From positions 1 through 6,020 of the forward strand of contig PKZR01000352.1 of assembly GCA_003133815.1 (NCBI GenBank): 6,020 nucleotides of DNA, read 5' to 3'. Source of the stretch: Limisphaerales bacterium. GTDB taxonomy: Bacteria; Verrucomicrobiota; Verrucomicrobiia; Limisphaerales; UBA11358. The translations under genes and the position numbers were made by a program. The notes under the pieces were generated by a model. It made no database searches. It was not told the origin of the DNA and saw only the letters and a program-made list of their open reading frames with translations. Every line of letters begins with the position of its first letter. The first letter of the stretch is position 1. Below, piece by piece: positions 1 to 6,020 of this stretch.

Positions 1-197
1 TTGAGCATGGCGATGCAGACGACCTGCGAGGTGAACGGCCACAGGCTCATGAACCGGGTGATCTCCTCGCGCTTGGCGTTCTTTGCGATGGCGTCGCCAA
101 TCTTCTCCGTCTCGCGGAAGAGGTATTCCTGCTGCGCCTCGTCGAAATTTTCGAGCGGTTGCGCGGAGGTTTCGATGTCGAATACGAGGGTGGCCAT
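1..197 (-). CDS. Predicted 3'-5' exonuclease related to the PolB exonuclease domain (N-terminal 65 residues, cut by window edge)
   Basis: The minus strand reads an open frame from ATG at 197-195 to the window edge, giving 65 residues that begin MATLVFDIETSAQPLENFDE. The segment LVFDIET carries the DxE pair (D7, E9) expected of the Exo I motif of DEDD-type 3'-5' exonucleases with an RNase H fold. The following stretch, with QEYLFRETEK and later LWPFTSQVVCIAML, fits the bacterial family described as exonucleases related to the exonuclease domain of DNA polymerase B. Such proteins are predicted to remove nucleotides from a 3' end in the cytoplasm, probably in DNA repair or RNA processing; no specific role is visible here. 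The remaining catalytic acidic residues lie off the window, so activity cannot be judged. The ATG is chosen because the conserved motif starts four residues later; the sequence before it holds no good Shine-Dalgarno. The gene is divergent from the AAA+ gene. Family call fairly sure, exact substrate unknown. Confidence 0.75.
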   Translation of the reverse strand, partial: MATLVFDIETSAQPLENFDEAQQEYLFRETEKIGDAIAKNAKREEITRFMSLWPFTSQVVCIAML

Positions 198-209
198 TTC
201 CAAGAATTG

Positions 210-270
210 AACCACCAACACAGCAGGAACACCAAGCTTAAAAACTTTGTGCCTTGGTGTCCTGGTGGTT
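210..270. repeat. Imperfect inverted repeat in the divergent intergenic region
   Basis: The outer arms AACCACC (210-216) and GGTGGTT (264-270) are perfect complements. The inner arms AGGAACACCAAG (225-236) and CTTGGTGTCCT (253-263) pair with one extra A on the left. The left arm also holds eight extra bases (217-224) with no partner. The centre is AT-rich (237-252). Because the arms are inverted, the two divergent genes would carry nearly the same motif, CTTGGTGT(T)CCT followed by GGTGGTT, in their upstream regions. It could be a scattered REP-like intergenic repeat, a protein binding site, or a stem-loop in either leader RNA. I recall similar CTTGGTG/GGTGGT-type repeats between genes in verrucomicrobial and related genomes, but no copy elsewhere in this window confirms it. 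Confidence 0.6.
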
Positions 271-355
271 AAATCGTTCACCGCTTGAACTCCAAGCTTG
301 CCATGTGAATCGCGTCAGTGGCAACTTGCGGCGTCCCAACCTGAAATCAGCGGGC

Positions 356-2278
356 ATGGAAACGAACCGTCAGCCTGAATCCGAAGAAGCCAAGCTGCGC
401 GAGCAGTTGGAGGAATTCCTCCGCTACGCGCGCGTGCTGGAGGATGTCACGCGCGCTCCGGCCAATCTGCCGCGCGCCAAGGACATCCGGCCCGTCGTGC
501 CGGTGCATGAGACGTTCCTGCCCGGCTCAATCCTCACCACGCTTTTCCGCAACCCGAAAACCGGCCGCACGACTTCGTTCAAGAGCGAGGACCTGACACA
601 GTTGGACGGCATGACGACCGATTACCTGCTGAATTATTACCAGTCGCAATCGCTGTTCACGCCGGACGATGCCGCGCGGTTGCGCACCAGCATCGAGACG
701 CACACTCGGCGGCTGTATCAGTTGATGCGCAACAGCGAATGGCGCACGCAGGTCTTCAACTACGAAGTCGACAAGGAAAAAGCCGTCCTGCGAAGCCTGC
801 TGCAACTGCGCCTGCTGATTGAATGCGTGCAAATCCTCACGCCGCCGCTGCAAACGGTCAAACGCATCGGCGACGGTGAATTCGATTTGATTGACAACCT
901 CCACGGGCTGGTGCGTCTGCTGGTGCTGGCGTTGTGGCAGCGGCTCGCCACTGACGGCTCGGATTTGCAGGCTTATGGCGCGCTTTCCATCTGCATCTCC
1001 GGGATCGCCGCCAAGGCGGACGACGCGCTCGCATTGATCGAATCCGGCTACGCCGCCTCCAACGGAGATCAAGCCGCGTTCACAAAATGGTTCGAGAAAG
1101 GCGGGCGCAAGGCGATGGAACGGGTGGAAACCATGTTGCAGCCGGTGGACCAGCACGGGCTGGATGAAATTTTCAAATTGTTCACGCGCCATTCGCTGGA
1201 TCTGGGATTGCAGCCGATCACGATTGAATTTGTCCGGCAGAATCTGCAAACGCTTGTGACGACGCTGGCGAACATGGACCACGAAATGTCCGACGCCTGC
1301 CGTCGCCGGTCCGCCGTCATCACCGCGCAGTTCACGGAAGTGTCGCGGCAATACGCCGTGGATTTCACCGCACGTGCCGCCGATCCCGGCGTCAGCGAGG
1401 AGGATCTCGCGGCCATCTTCAAGGAACTCGACGCGCTCGTCGGCATGGAGCCGGTGAAGAACGAGGTTCATCGCGCCACAAACTTCGCGCGGATGCAGGT
1501 TATTCGTCGCCAACAAAATTTGCCCGTGGTGCAGGCGAGTTTGCACAGTGTTTTCTTCGGCAACCCCGGCACCGGCAAAACCACCGTCGCGCGGCTCATG
1601 GGCCGCATCTACAAATCACTCGGCCTGCTCCGGCGCGGGCATGTTGTCGAAGTGGATCGAGGACGTCTCGTGGCCGAATACGTCGGGCAAACGGCGGTGC
1701 GCACCCACGCGGCGATTGATTCGGCGCTGGACGGGATTTTGTTCATTGACGAAGCTTATTCGCTGGCCGGGCGCGGTACGGAAGATTTCGGCAGCGAAGC
1801 CATCGAGACTTTGCTCAAGCGAATGGAGGACGACCGTGACCGGCTAGTCGTCGTCGTCGCGGGTTACAACGAGCCAATGAAACAATTCATCTCGTCGAAT
1901 CCCGGCCTGGAATCGCGCTTCACCAATTATCTCAATTTCCCCGATTACCAGCCGGAGGAACTTCTGGAAATCTTCCATCGCATGGCCGCGCAGAGCGGAC
2001 TGGTTTGTGCGCCGGATGCGGAGCAAAAAGTTCTGGCCATCTGTAACAACCTGCACGCCGCGCGAAATGCGCAATTCGGCAACGCGCGCGAAATGCGGAA
2101 TCTGTTCGAATCCGCCGTGCGCAACCAAAGCACGCGGCTCGTCGCCAGCGGCCAGTGCGACCGCGAATCGCTCACATCGTTGCTGCCGGAAGACTTGCCC
2201 GCCAACTTTGAAACCGGGATTCCCGGGCCGGACGATCCCAAACCCGCCACCTCAAGAATTGCGCCAAGGGCGGGTTGA
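356..2278 (+). CDS. AAA+ ATPase of the CbbX/SpoVK type with a long unrecognised N-terminal region
   Basis: The product has 640 residues from ATG at 356. Residues about 355-600 form a classical CbxX/CfqX AAA+ module. It opens with ELDALVGMEPVKNEV (357-371), followed by Walker A GNPGTGKTT (402-410), a pore-loop-like EYVGQTA (441-447), Walker B GILFIDEAYSL (460-470, D465 and E466), sensor 1 around AGYNE (N505), an arginine finger in LESRF (R521) and sensor 2 in GNAREMRN (R578). All key residues are present, so it should hydrolyse ATP, probably as a cytoplasmic hexamer that remodels or threads a protein partner. Family members include the red-type Rubisco activase CbbX, SpoVK, and EccA of type VII secretion. 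No Rubisco or ESX gene is nearby, so none of those roles can be assigned. Residues 1-350 look mostly helical and charged, with no domain I recognise; they may bind the partner. The frame opens earlier, with a TTG at 254, but that would translate part of the inverted repeat and an unconvincing segment, so ATG 356 is preferred. No clear Shine-Dalgarno precedes it. Confidence 0.9.
   Translation: METNRQPESEEAKLREQLEEFLRYARVLEDVTRAPANLPRAKDIRPVVPVHETFLPGSILTTLFRNPKTGRTTSFKSEDLTQLDGMTTDYLLNYYQSQSLFTPDDAARLRTSIETHTRRLYQLMRNSEWRTQVFNYEVDKEKAVLRSLLQLRLLIECVQILTPPLQTVKRIGDGEFDLIDNLHGLVRLLVLALWQRLATDGSDLQAYGALSICISGIAAKADDALALIESGYAASNGDQAAFTKWFEKGGRKAMERVETMLQPVDQHGLDEIFKLFTRHSLDLGLQPITIEFVRQNLQTLVTTLANMDHEMSDACRRRSAVITAQFTEVSRQYAVDFTARAADPGVSEEDLAAIFKELDALVGMEPVKNEVHRATNFARMQVIRRQQNLPVVQASLHSVFFGNPGTGKTTVARLMGRIYKSLGLLRRGHVVEVDRGRLVAEYVGQTAVRTHAAIDSALDGILFIDEAYSLAGRGTEDFGSEAIETLLKRMEDDRDRLVVVVAGYNEPMKQFISSNPGLESRFTNYLNFPDYQPEELLEIFHRMAAQSGLVCAPDAEQKVLAICNNLHAARNAQFGNAREMRNLFESAVRNQSTRLVASGQCDRESLTSLLPEDLPANFETGIPGPDDPKPATSRIAPRAG
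2241..2276. repeat. Inverted repeat at the convergent gene ends, possible weak terminator
   Basis: AACCCGCC (2241-2248) and GGCGGGTT (2269-2276) are perfect 8-base complements separated by 20 bases. They lie over the last codons and stop of the AAA+ gene, just before the 18-base gap to the end of rimO. A stem here could slow transcription from either side. No run of T follows on either strand and the loop is long, so an intrinsic terminator is not demonstrated; chance within coding sequence is a real alternative. Confidence 0.25.
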
Positions 2279-2296
2279 AATTACAGAAGAAGACCG

Positions 2297-3982
2297 CTAA
2301 ACGGGCGTAGCGATCAAATCGTAGTCCGTGTGTCCGATGACTTTCACCCTGGCAAATTCTCCAACCGGCAGCTTGCCGCGGATATAAACGCGACCATCAA
2401 TATCCGGCGCATCCGCTTCGCCGCGTCCGACAAAGTAATGGCCTTTCATTTGTGAAGTGTGTTTGTCGGTCTCGCGGATCAAGCCGTGTTCCCAGGAACT
2501 GACATTCGCGTTTTGAAGCTGTTTCGCGTTTGCTTCGCCTTCGACGAGGACTTTGAGTTCGCTGCCGACAAAACTTTCGGAAACGGCCACGGCGACCTTG
2601 TGCTGCGCGGCCATCGCCAGTTCGCGGCGCTTTTGTTTCAGCTTGTCGGAAATCTGACCGCTCATCGCCCCGGCGCGCGTGCCGTCTTCCTTGGAGTAAG
2701 CAAACACGCCAAGCCGCTCGAACTTCGTCTCGCGGATGAAATCGAGCAGCGTCTGAAAGCTCGCCTCAGTTTCGCCCGGAAAACCGACGATGAAGGTGGT
2801 GCGCAAAACAATTCCGGGAATTCCAGCGCGAATGCGTTTGATTAAATCAACGATGTATTGCTGCGAGGTTTCGCGGCGCATGCGTTCGAGCATGTTCTCG
2901 TGGATGTGCTGGAGCGGGATGTCAATGTAGCGAGCAACTTTTTGGCAGTTGGCAATCGTCTGGATCAATTCGTCCGTCCAATGCGCCGGATGCGTGTAGA
3001 GCAGACGAATCCAGAAATCGCCCTTCAACGAATTCAGTTCGCGAAGCAGCGTGCAAATGGTAGTAGCATCGGCGGCGAGCGACTTGGCGGCGGCGGAAAA
3101 TTTCTCCGGCGACGAGATGGCGCGGCTGTGGTTCGGGCGCAGGTCGAGTCCATAGTAGGTCGAGTCCTGCGAAATCAGATTGATCTCCTTCACGCCGTCG
3201 GCGATGAGCGCTCTGGCTTCGGCGACGATGTCCTTCTGCGTCCGGCTGCGGTGCGAGCCGCGCATCCGTGGAATGATGCAGAAGCTGCAAGGATGGTTGC
3301 AGCCCTCGGCGATTTTCAAATACGCAAAATGCCTCGGCGTGAGGCGGAAGCGCGGCGTCGCAAAATCGGGAATGAAAACAGGACGCTGGGTGACATCGAA
3401 AACTGGTGCGAGGCTTGAGGCTTTGGGCAAGAGGACGGATTTTGTTTTGCCGAATCTGTCCGTGCCGCGCAGGGATTCTTCCTTTTCGTGGCCGGAAAGG
3501 TCTCGGCTCTTTTCCAATTCGTTTAGGCGGGAAACAACTTTGCCTTTTGTGACTTCTGACTTCTGACTTCCAACTTTTCCCGCGCGGCTGGCAATCGCCT
3601 TGCCGACGATGTCGCCTACCTGCGCCACCTGGTCAATGCCCATGAACGCGTCCACTTCGGGCATGAGCTTGGGCAGTTCCTCGTGGAACCTCTGCGAGAG
3701 GCACCCGGAGACGATGACGGCCTGGCCGCGCTGGTTCGCGTCGCGCAACTCGACAGATTCGAGAATGGTGTCCACACTTTCTTCCTGAGCGGAATCAATG
3801 AAAGAACAGGTATTGACGATGACGGCGTCGGCTTGCGCAGCGTCGTTGGTGATCTCCACGCCGCTTTTCATCAGCGAGCCGAGCATGATCTCGGCGTCCA
3901 CCAGATTTTTGGCGCAGCCGAGCGAGATGAGGCCGACGCGCAACGGCTTGGAACTGGAAAATTTTTTTGTCACAGACGGCAA
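2297..3982 (-). CDS. rimO: Ribosomal protein S12 methylthiotransferase RimO, with three extra segments
   Basis: RimO adds a methylthio group to the conserved aspartate of ribosomal protein S12, using two 4Fe-4S clusters and S-adenosylmethionine in the cytoplasm. The N-terminal UPF0004 domain shows its three cluster cysteines in LGCAKN (C23), NTCSF (C59) and SGCLSQR (C94). The radical SAM domain shows EGCNHPCSFCIIPRMRG (C228, C232, C235) and TFIVGFPGETE (396-406). The C-terminal TRAM domain (about 471-558) contains ADAPDIDG (523-530), which favours RimO over the related tRNA enzyme MiaB. At 561 residues it exceeds the usual 440 or so. Extra segments lie between the UPF0004 and radical SAM domains (about 136-191), inside the radical SAM domain (about 282-307) and inside TRAM (about 484-514); all keep the frame. 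The start is uncertain: TTG at 3982 gives the frame used for numbering, and GTG at 3973, giving MTKKFSSSKPLRVGLIS, is equally or more likely. No ATG suits and no Shine-Dalgarno is seen. Confidence 0.95.
   Translation of the reverse strand: MPSVTKKFSSSKPLRVGLISLGCAKNLVDAEIMLGSLMKSGVEITNDAAQADAVIVNTCSFIDSAQEESVDTILESVELRDANQRGQAVIVSGCLSQRFHEELPKLMPEVDAFMGIDQVAQVGDIVGKAIASRAGKVGSQKSEVTKGKVVSRLNELEKSRDLSGHEKEESLRGTDRFGKTKSVLLPKASSLAPVFDVTQRPVFIPDFATPRFRLTPRHFAYLKIAEGCNHPCSFCIIPRMRGSHRSRTQKDIVAEARALIADGVKEINLISQDSTYYGLDLRPNHSRAISSPEKFSAAAKSLAADATTICTLLRELNSLKGDFWIRLLYTHPAHWTDELIQTIANCQKVARYIDIPLQHIHENMLERMRRETSQQYIVDLIKRIRAGIPGIVLRTTFIVGFPGETEASFQTLLDFIRETKFERLGVFAYSKEDGTRAGAMSGQISDKLKQKRRELAMAAQHKVAVAVSESFVGSELKVLVEGEANAKQLQNANVSSWEHGLIRETDKHTSQMKGHYFVGRGEADAPDIDGRVYIRGKLPVGEFARVKVIGHTDYDLIATPV
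3410..3577 (-). repeat. Probable repeat-derived insertion inside rimO
   Basis: This stretch encodes about residues 136-191 of RimO, with parts such as GSQKSEVTKGKVVSRLNELE and ESLRGTDRFGKTK, where family members normally have a short linker. The composition differs from the sequence before it in the gene: by hand count 79 of 160 bases in 3421-3580 are G or C, against 53 of 80 in 3581-3660. It starts with the 7-base tandem repeat at 3551-3570. There are no stop codons in the coding frame and the domains on both sides are intact, so the protein probably tolerates it as a surface loop. Boundaries are approximate. It could instead be a rapidly diverging native linker. Confidence 0.5.
3551..3570. 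repeat. Short tandem repeat, 7-base unit GACTTCT, just under three copies
   Basis: The plus strand reads GACTTCT twice and then GACTTC. On the coding strand of rimO this becomes AGTCAGAAGTCAGAAGTC-type sequence giving SQKSEV. The unit is not a multiple of three, so gain or loss of one copy would shift the rimO frame. Its place at the edge of the extra segment suggests it belongs to an inserted element. Confidence 0.75.
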
Positions 3983-4044
3983 AGGTTAGCAGAGATTTAT
4001 GGTGAAGCAATCTTGCGAATTGGCCCGGGCCGAACCAAAATAAA

Positions 4045-5592
4045 TTAGTTATTGGTCGGAGCCGGGGTGTTTGTGTCCGACAAAACCGCAGGAGCGACTT
4101 GGTTTGTTGAGATTGTCGCAGCGTGAGGCGTGCTGGTTTCCGCCGGCATCCCCAGTTGCGTGCGGATGGCGGCTCGAGCGGCATAAGGAACGACCGGTTT
4201 TTGCGTGTCGAGCAGGTCGTTTAAAACGGTGCGGTTAAGGTCGGCGAACGGTGGCAGCGCGGCGCGCGGCTGGCTGTTGCCCATCTTCGTCTGATAATGG
4301 TTATAAACCAACTTGGCTTTCAAAGTATATCCGGCGGACCGGTCGTCCTGCCCAATGGCCATTTCATAATAGGACCGGGCAATCAACCCTTCGACCACCC
4401 CCGTCGTACGCTCCTGCGACGTGTCACCGACTTCCTCCTCCACGCGGTTGAAGACGTAATCTTCGAGCGTCAAATTTTTCGGAAATGAATTTGGCTTGTT
4501 GTCCAAAATCGTTTTGTCCGGGTATTTATCGCCGAGCAATTTATACCACTTGGCCGCCTCGGCCACACGGTTGTTTTCATAGAGAAAATAAACCGCACTG
4601 CTCAGGAAATTGCGCTCCGCCCTTTGTATGCCGTCCTTCTGGCCCTGGTTGGCCTCATCGGCATATTCTTCTTCATAGGCATCATATGCCTTGGAAGACA
4701 AATCAAGATTCGGGGCAAGAGCGTAAGTTTTACTGAAGGGATCGTTTATAATCCGGCCGTGAAAAAACGCCTGCTGCATGGATTGATAAATGCCGCGACG
4801 CAACTGCATCAAATCATCCTGCTTTACCTTGTCGGGATTTTCCTTCGCTTTTTGCAAGCCCTGCGCATACCAGTAAATCGCGTGAGCCTCCGGCAGACGC
4901 CAGTCAAGCGGACCGTATTGCGTATCCACCTTTTGGGCGAACACCGCTTCAATCTTGTATTTTTCTCGGAGAATCAGGGCGTTTGTGCGTTGTTCGGCGG
5001 TCTGCGGAGAAATCAGATTTTCAAAATTCGTCCCGCTTGCGCCGAAGAACGGCGTCATTTCCTCCGCCCATTGTTGTTTGTAATAAACATTCGCATCGTC
5101 GAGATTCGCGCCCATTTTATGCTGGAAGAACTGGGCGAGCTGAAAGTGAATCAAAACATCATTTGGATTGTAACGCAGGCCGCTGTCACGCAGCAGTTCA
5201 ATTCCACGCTCGACCCAGCGCCAGCGGTCTGGAAAATCCTTGAACTTGACGGAAATGTTGTAGGCCATGTTCCATGATTGGAAAACCCAGACCTGTGAAA
5301 AATGCGGCTCCAAATCCGTGATCCAGTCTGCGAGTTGTGACGCCTCAAAATATTTGTCGTCCTGCTGCAAATCATTTGAACGGATCCAGAGGAAATTGGA
5401 AATCAGCCCGCGAAATCCCCCGAGCGCCACCGTCGTGAACGCCAGAAGCGGCGGCGCATTTTGCAGCGGTTCTGAAATGGTCAGCCCGAGCTGCGCGCGG
5501 TCACGGTTCAATGATTTTTCCAACTGGCCGGAGCTGAAAAGAAGCACCGCCGCCAGCAGAAACAAAACAATTTTTTTAACGCGCGCATTCAT
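4045..5592 (-). CDS. Membrane-anchored TPR-like protein of unknown function, coupled to an ABC permease
   Basis: The product has 515 residues. Residues 7-20 (KIVLFLLAAVLLFS) after a basic MNARVKK form a signal peptide or signal anchor; there is no lipobox cysteine. A second mildly hydrophobic stretch (47-70) contains LGGFRGLISNFLWIR. It is followed by YFEASQLADWITDLEP, VWVFQSWNMAYNIS and RYNPNDVLIHFQLAQFFQHK (about 81-160), which read as degenerate TPR-like helix pairs. I recall this pattern from uncharacterised planctomycete and verrucomicrobial proteins. Another TPR-like pair sits near 327-360 (RNFLSSAVYFLYENNRVAEA). The last 30 or so residues are rich in Thr, Pro, Asn and Ala and probably disordered. 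Most of the protein is expected on the outer side of the inner membrane. The ATG at 5592 overlaps the permease stop as ATGA, and an AGGGA lies five bases upstream, so the longer frame from 5709 is rejected. The likely role is a partner of the ABC transporter; no activity can be assigned. Confidence 0.85.
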   Translation of the reverse strand: MNARVKKIVLFLLAAVLLFSSGQLEKSLNRDRAQLGLTISEPLQNAPPLLAFTTVALGGFRGLISNFLWIRSNDLQQDDKYFEASQLADWITDLEPHFSQVWVFQSWNMAYNISVKFKDFPDRWRWVERGIELLRDSGLRYNPNDVLIHFQLAQFFQHKMGANLDDANVYYKQQWAEEMTPFFGASGTNFENLISPQTAEQRTNALILREKYKIEAVFAQKVDTQYGPLDWRLPEAHAIYWYAQGLQKAKENPDKVKQDDLMQLRRGIYQSMQQAFFHGRIINDPFSKTYALAPNLDLSSKAYDAYEEEYADEANQGQKDGIQRAERNFLSSAVYFLYENNRVAEAAKWYKLLGDKYPDKTILDNKPNSFPKNLTLEDYVFNRVEEEVGDTSQERTTGVVEGLIARSYYEMAIGQDDRSAGYTLKAKLVYNHYQTKMGNSQPRAALPPFADLNRTVLNDLLDTQKPVVPYAARAAIRTQLGMPAETSTPHAATISTNQVAPAVLSDTNTPAPTNN

Positions 5593-6020
5593 TGGGTTCC
5601 CTGCGCCGTCGCCAGTTCGCGCTGGTTGAACAGAATAATTCCGCAGACAGAGATGATTCCGCCGAGCAGCAAAACAATCTGGCCAAACGCCATGCCCAAG
5701 TCGGTCCATGAAATCGCCCGGCCAGAGCTCAACAAATCAATCGGCGAGATGTTTTTTGTAAGACTGACGACGGCCAGAATTCCCTTGAACATCGGAATCA
5801 AAACCACGTCCGCCACCGAATGTCCGGCGATTCCTTTTTCGTCGTTGCCAACGCCCACGCTGCCGTTTTCCACCGTCTCGGCAAGCGTGCCGCTCGACAA
5901 AACCACCGTGAGCATCGCCAGCGAGAAAAATGTAGCGACCGGAAACGACAGGAAGCTCGCCGCCGCCAACCCGAGCGCCGCGAGCAGGGCCATCCAGCAG
6001 AAAATGATTCCGAGCCCGCG
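5589..6020 (-). CDS. ABC-2 type transporter permease, C-terminal 143 residues (5' end beyond window)
   Basis: The frame is open from the right edge (reading RGLGIIFCWMALLAALGLAA) to TGA at 5591-5589. Hydrophobic segments lie at about 4-21 and 26-43, then a polar stretch (44-70), a moderately hydrophobic part (70-87), and a last membrane helix at about 108-131 ending in LFNQREL. A final helix capped by a short basic tail, with a preceding ISPIDLLSSGRAISW-like loop, is the usual ending of ABC-2 family permeases, where the tail often reads RRREL. Such proteins form the membrane channel of exporters or multi-subunit envelope systems and need an ATPase subunit, expected upstream beyond 6020. An internal ATG at 5993 is not the true start, because coding sequence continues to the edge. 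The gene overlaps the TPR-like gene by four bases. Membrane character is certain; the family is inferred from the C-terminal half alone and the substrate is unknown. Confidence 0.7.
   Translation of the reverse strand, partial: RGLGIIFCWMALLAALGLAAASFLSFPVATFFSLAMLTVVLSSGTLAETVENGSVGVGNDEKGIAGHSVADVVLIPMFKGILAVVSLTKNISPIDLLSSGRAISWTDLGMAFGQIVLLLGGIISVCGIILFNQRELATAQGTQ
5598..5602 (-). promoter_or_regulatory. Probable ribosome binding site of the TPR-like gene
   Basis: On the minus strand AGGGA sits five bases before the ATG at 5592, within the permease coding sequence. Together with the ATGA overlap it supports this start and reinitiation by ribosomes finishing the permease. It is a partial Shine-Dalgarno match only. 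Confidence 0.45.

Noticed and set aside
47..235. Minus-strand open frame overlapping the exonuclease start
   Set aside because: It is a frame-shifted reading of the exonuclease gene, very rich in Arg and Ser, and it begins within the inverted repeat.
527..1546. Long minus-strand open frame of 339 codons opposite the AAA+ gene
   Set aside because: The translation is rich in His, Arg and Gln with no recognisable motif, and it lies wholly antisense to a gene whose plus-strand frame has convincing content. It is a by-product of GC-rich codon use.
356..2278. Assignment of the AAA+ gene as the Rubisco activase CbbX or as EccA
   Set aside because: There is no Rubisco or type VII secretion gene in the window, and the long N-terminal region differs from both. 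Only the family of the C-terminal domain is supported.
2858..3418. Plus-strand open frame of 186 codons opposite rimO
   Set aside because: The rimO frame carries all catalytic cysteines; this translation is Arg- and Ala-rich without any motif.
2297..3982. Assignment of the radical SAM gene as miaB
   Set aside because: The ADAPDIDG segment in TRAM, the LGCAKNLVDAE start and the EGCNHPCSFCIIPRMRG motif agree better with RimO than with the tRNA methylthiotransferase.
4022..4031. Perfect palindrome GGCCCGGGCC between the TPR-like gene and rimO
   Set aside because: It is too short for a stable stem with a loop and has no T run after it. A palindrome of this size is likely by chance in GC-rich DNA.
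4624..5277. Plus-strand open frame of 217 codons, partly hydrophobic at its start
   Set aside because: It is antisense to the TPR-like gene, whose frame has a signal segment, coupled start and family-like motifs. The hydrophobic start is a mirror of the coding sequence.

Overview
The window looks like chromosomal DNA from a Verrucomicrobiota-type bacterium, possibly of the Pedosphaera/Limisphaerales kind. This is an inference. It rests on a moderately high GC content, weak or absent Shine-Dalgarno sequences, the protein styles (an exonuclease related to the PolB exonuclease domain, a RimO with lineage-specific insertions, a membrane-anchored protein with an LGGFRGL-type motif beside an ABC-2 permease), and short repeats typical of such genomes. 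No phage, plasmid, IS, CRISPR or RNA gene signature was seen.

Layout, left to right. The start of a minus-strand gene for a predicted 3'-5' exonuclease (DEDD/RNase H fold) runs off the left edge. A gap of about 160 bases follows, holding an imperfect inverted repeat (210-270). A plus-strand gene (356-2278) then encodes a 640-residue protein with a CbbX/SpoVK-type AAA+ domain at its C-terminus and about 350 N-terminal residues that I do not recognise. It converges, across only 18 bases, on a minus-strand rimO (2297-3982), the ribosomal protein S12 methylthiotransferase. This rimO is clearly longer than the usual family size of about 440 residues. One of its extra segments holds a 7-base tandem repeat and is lower in GC than the sequence before it in the gene, which suggests a short repeat element inserted in frame. 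Upstream of rimO on the same strand is a membrane-anchored, TPR-like protein (4045-5592). Its start codon overlaps the stop of an ABC-2 type permease (5589 to the right edge) in an ATGA arrangement.

The permease and the TPR-like protein are almost certainly translated together and probably form one membrane or envelope unit, with the ATPase subunit expected beyond the right edge. rimO lies 62 bases downstream of this pair and may be co-transcribed, though nothing links it functionally. The exonuclease and the AAA+ gene are divergent and may share a regulatory region.

I do not see a convincing undescribed system. The best candidates for a closer look are the unrecognised N-terminal half of the AAA+ protein, the repeat-derived insertion in RimO, and the permease/TPR-like pair.
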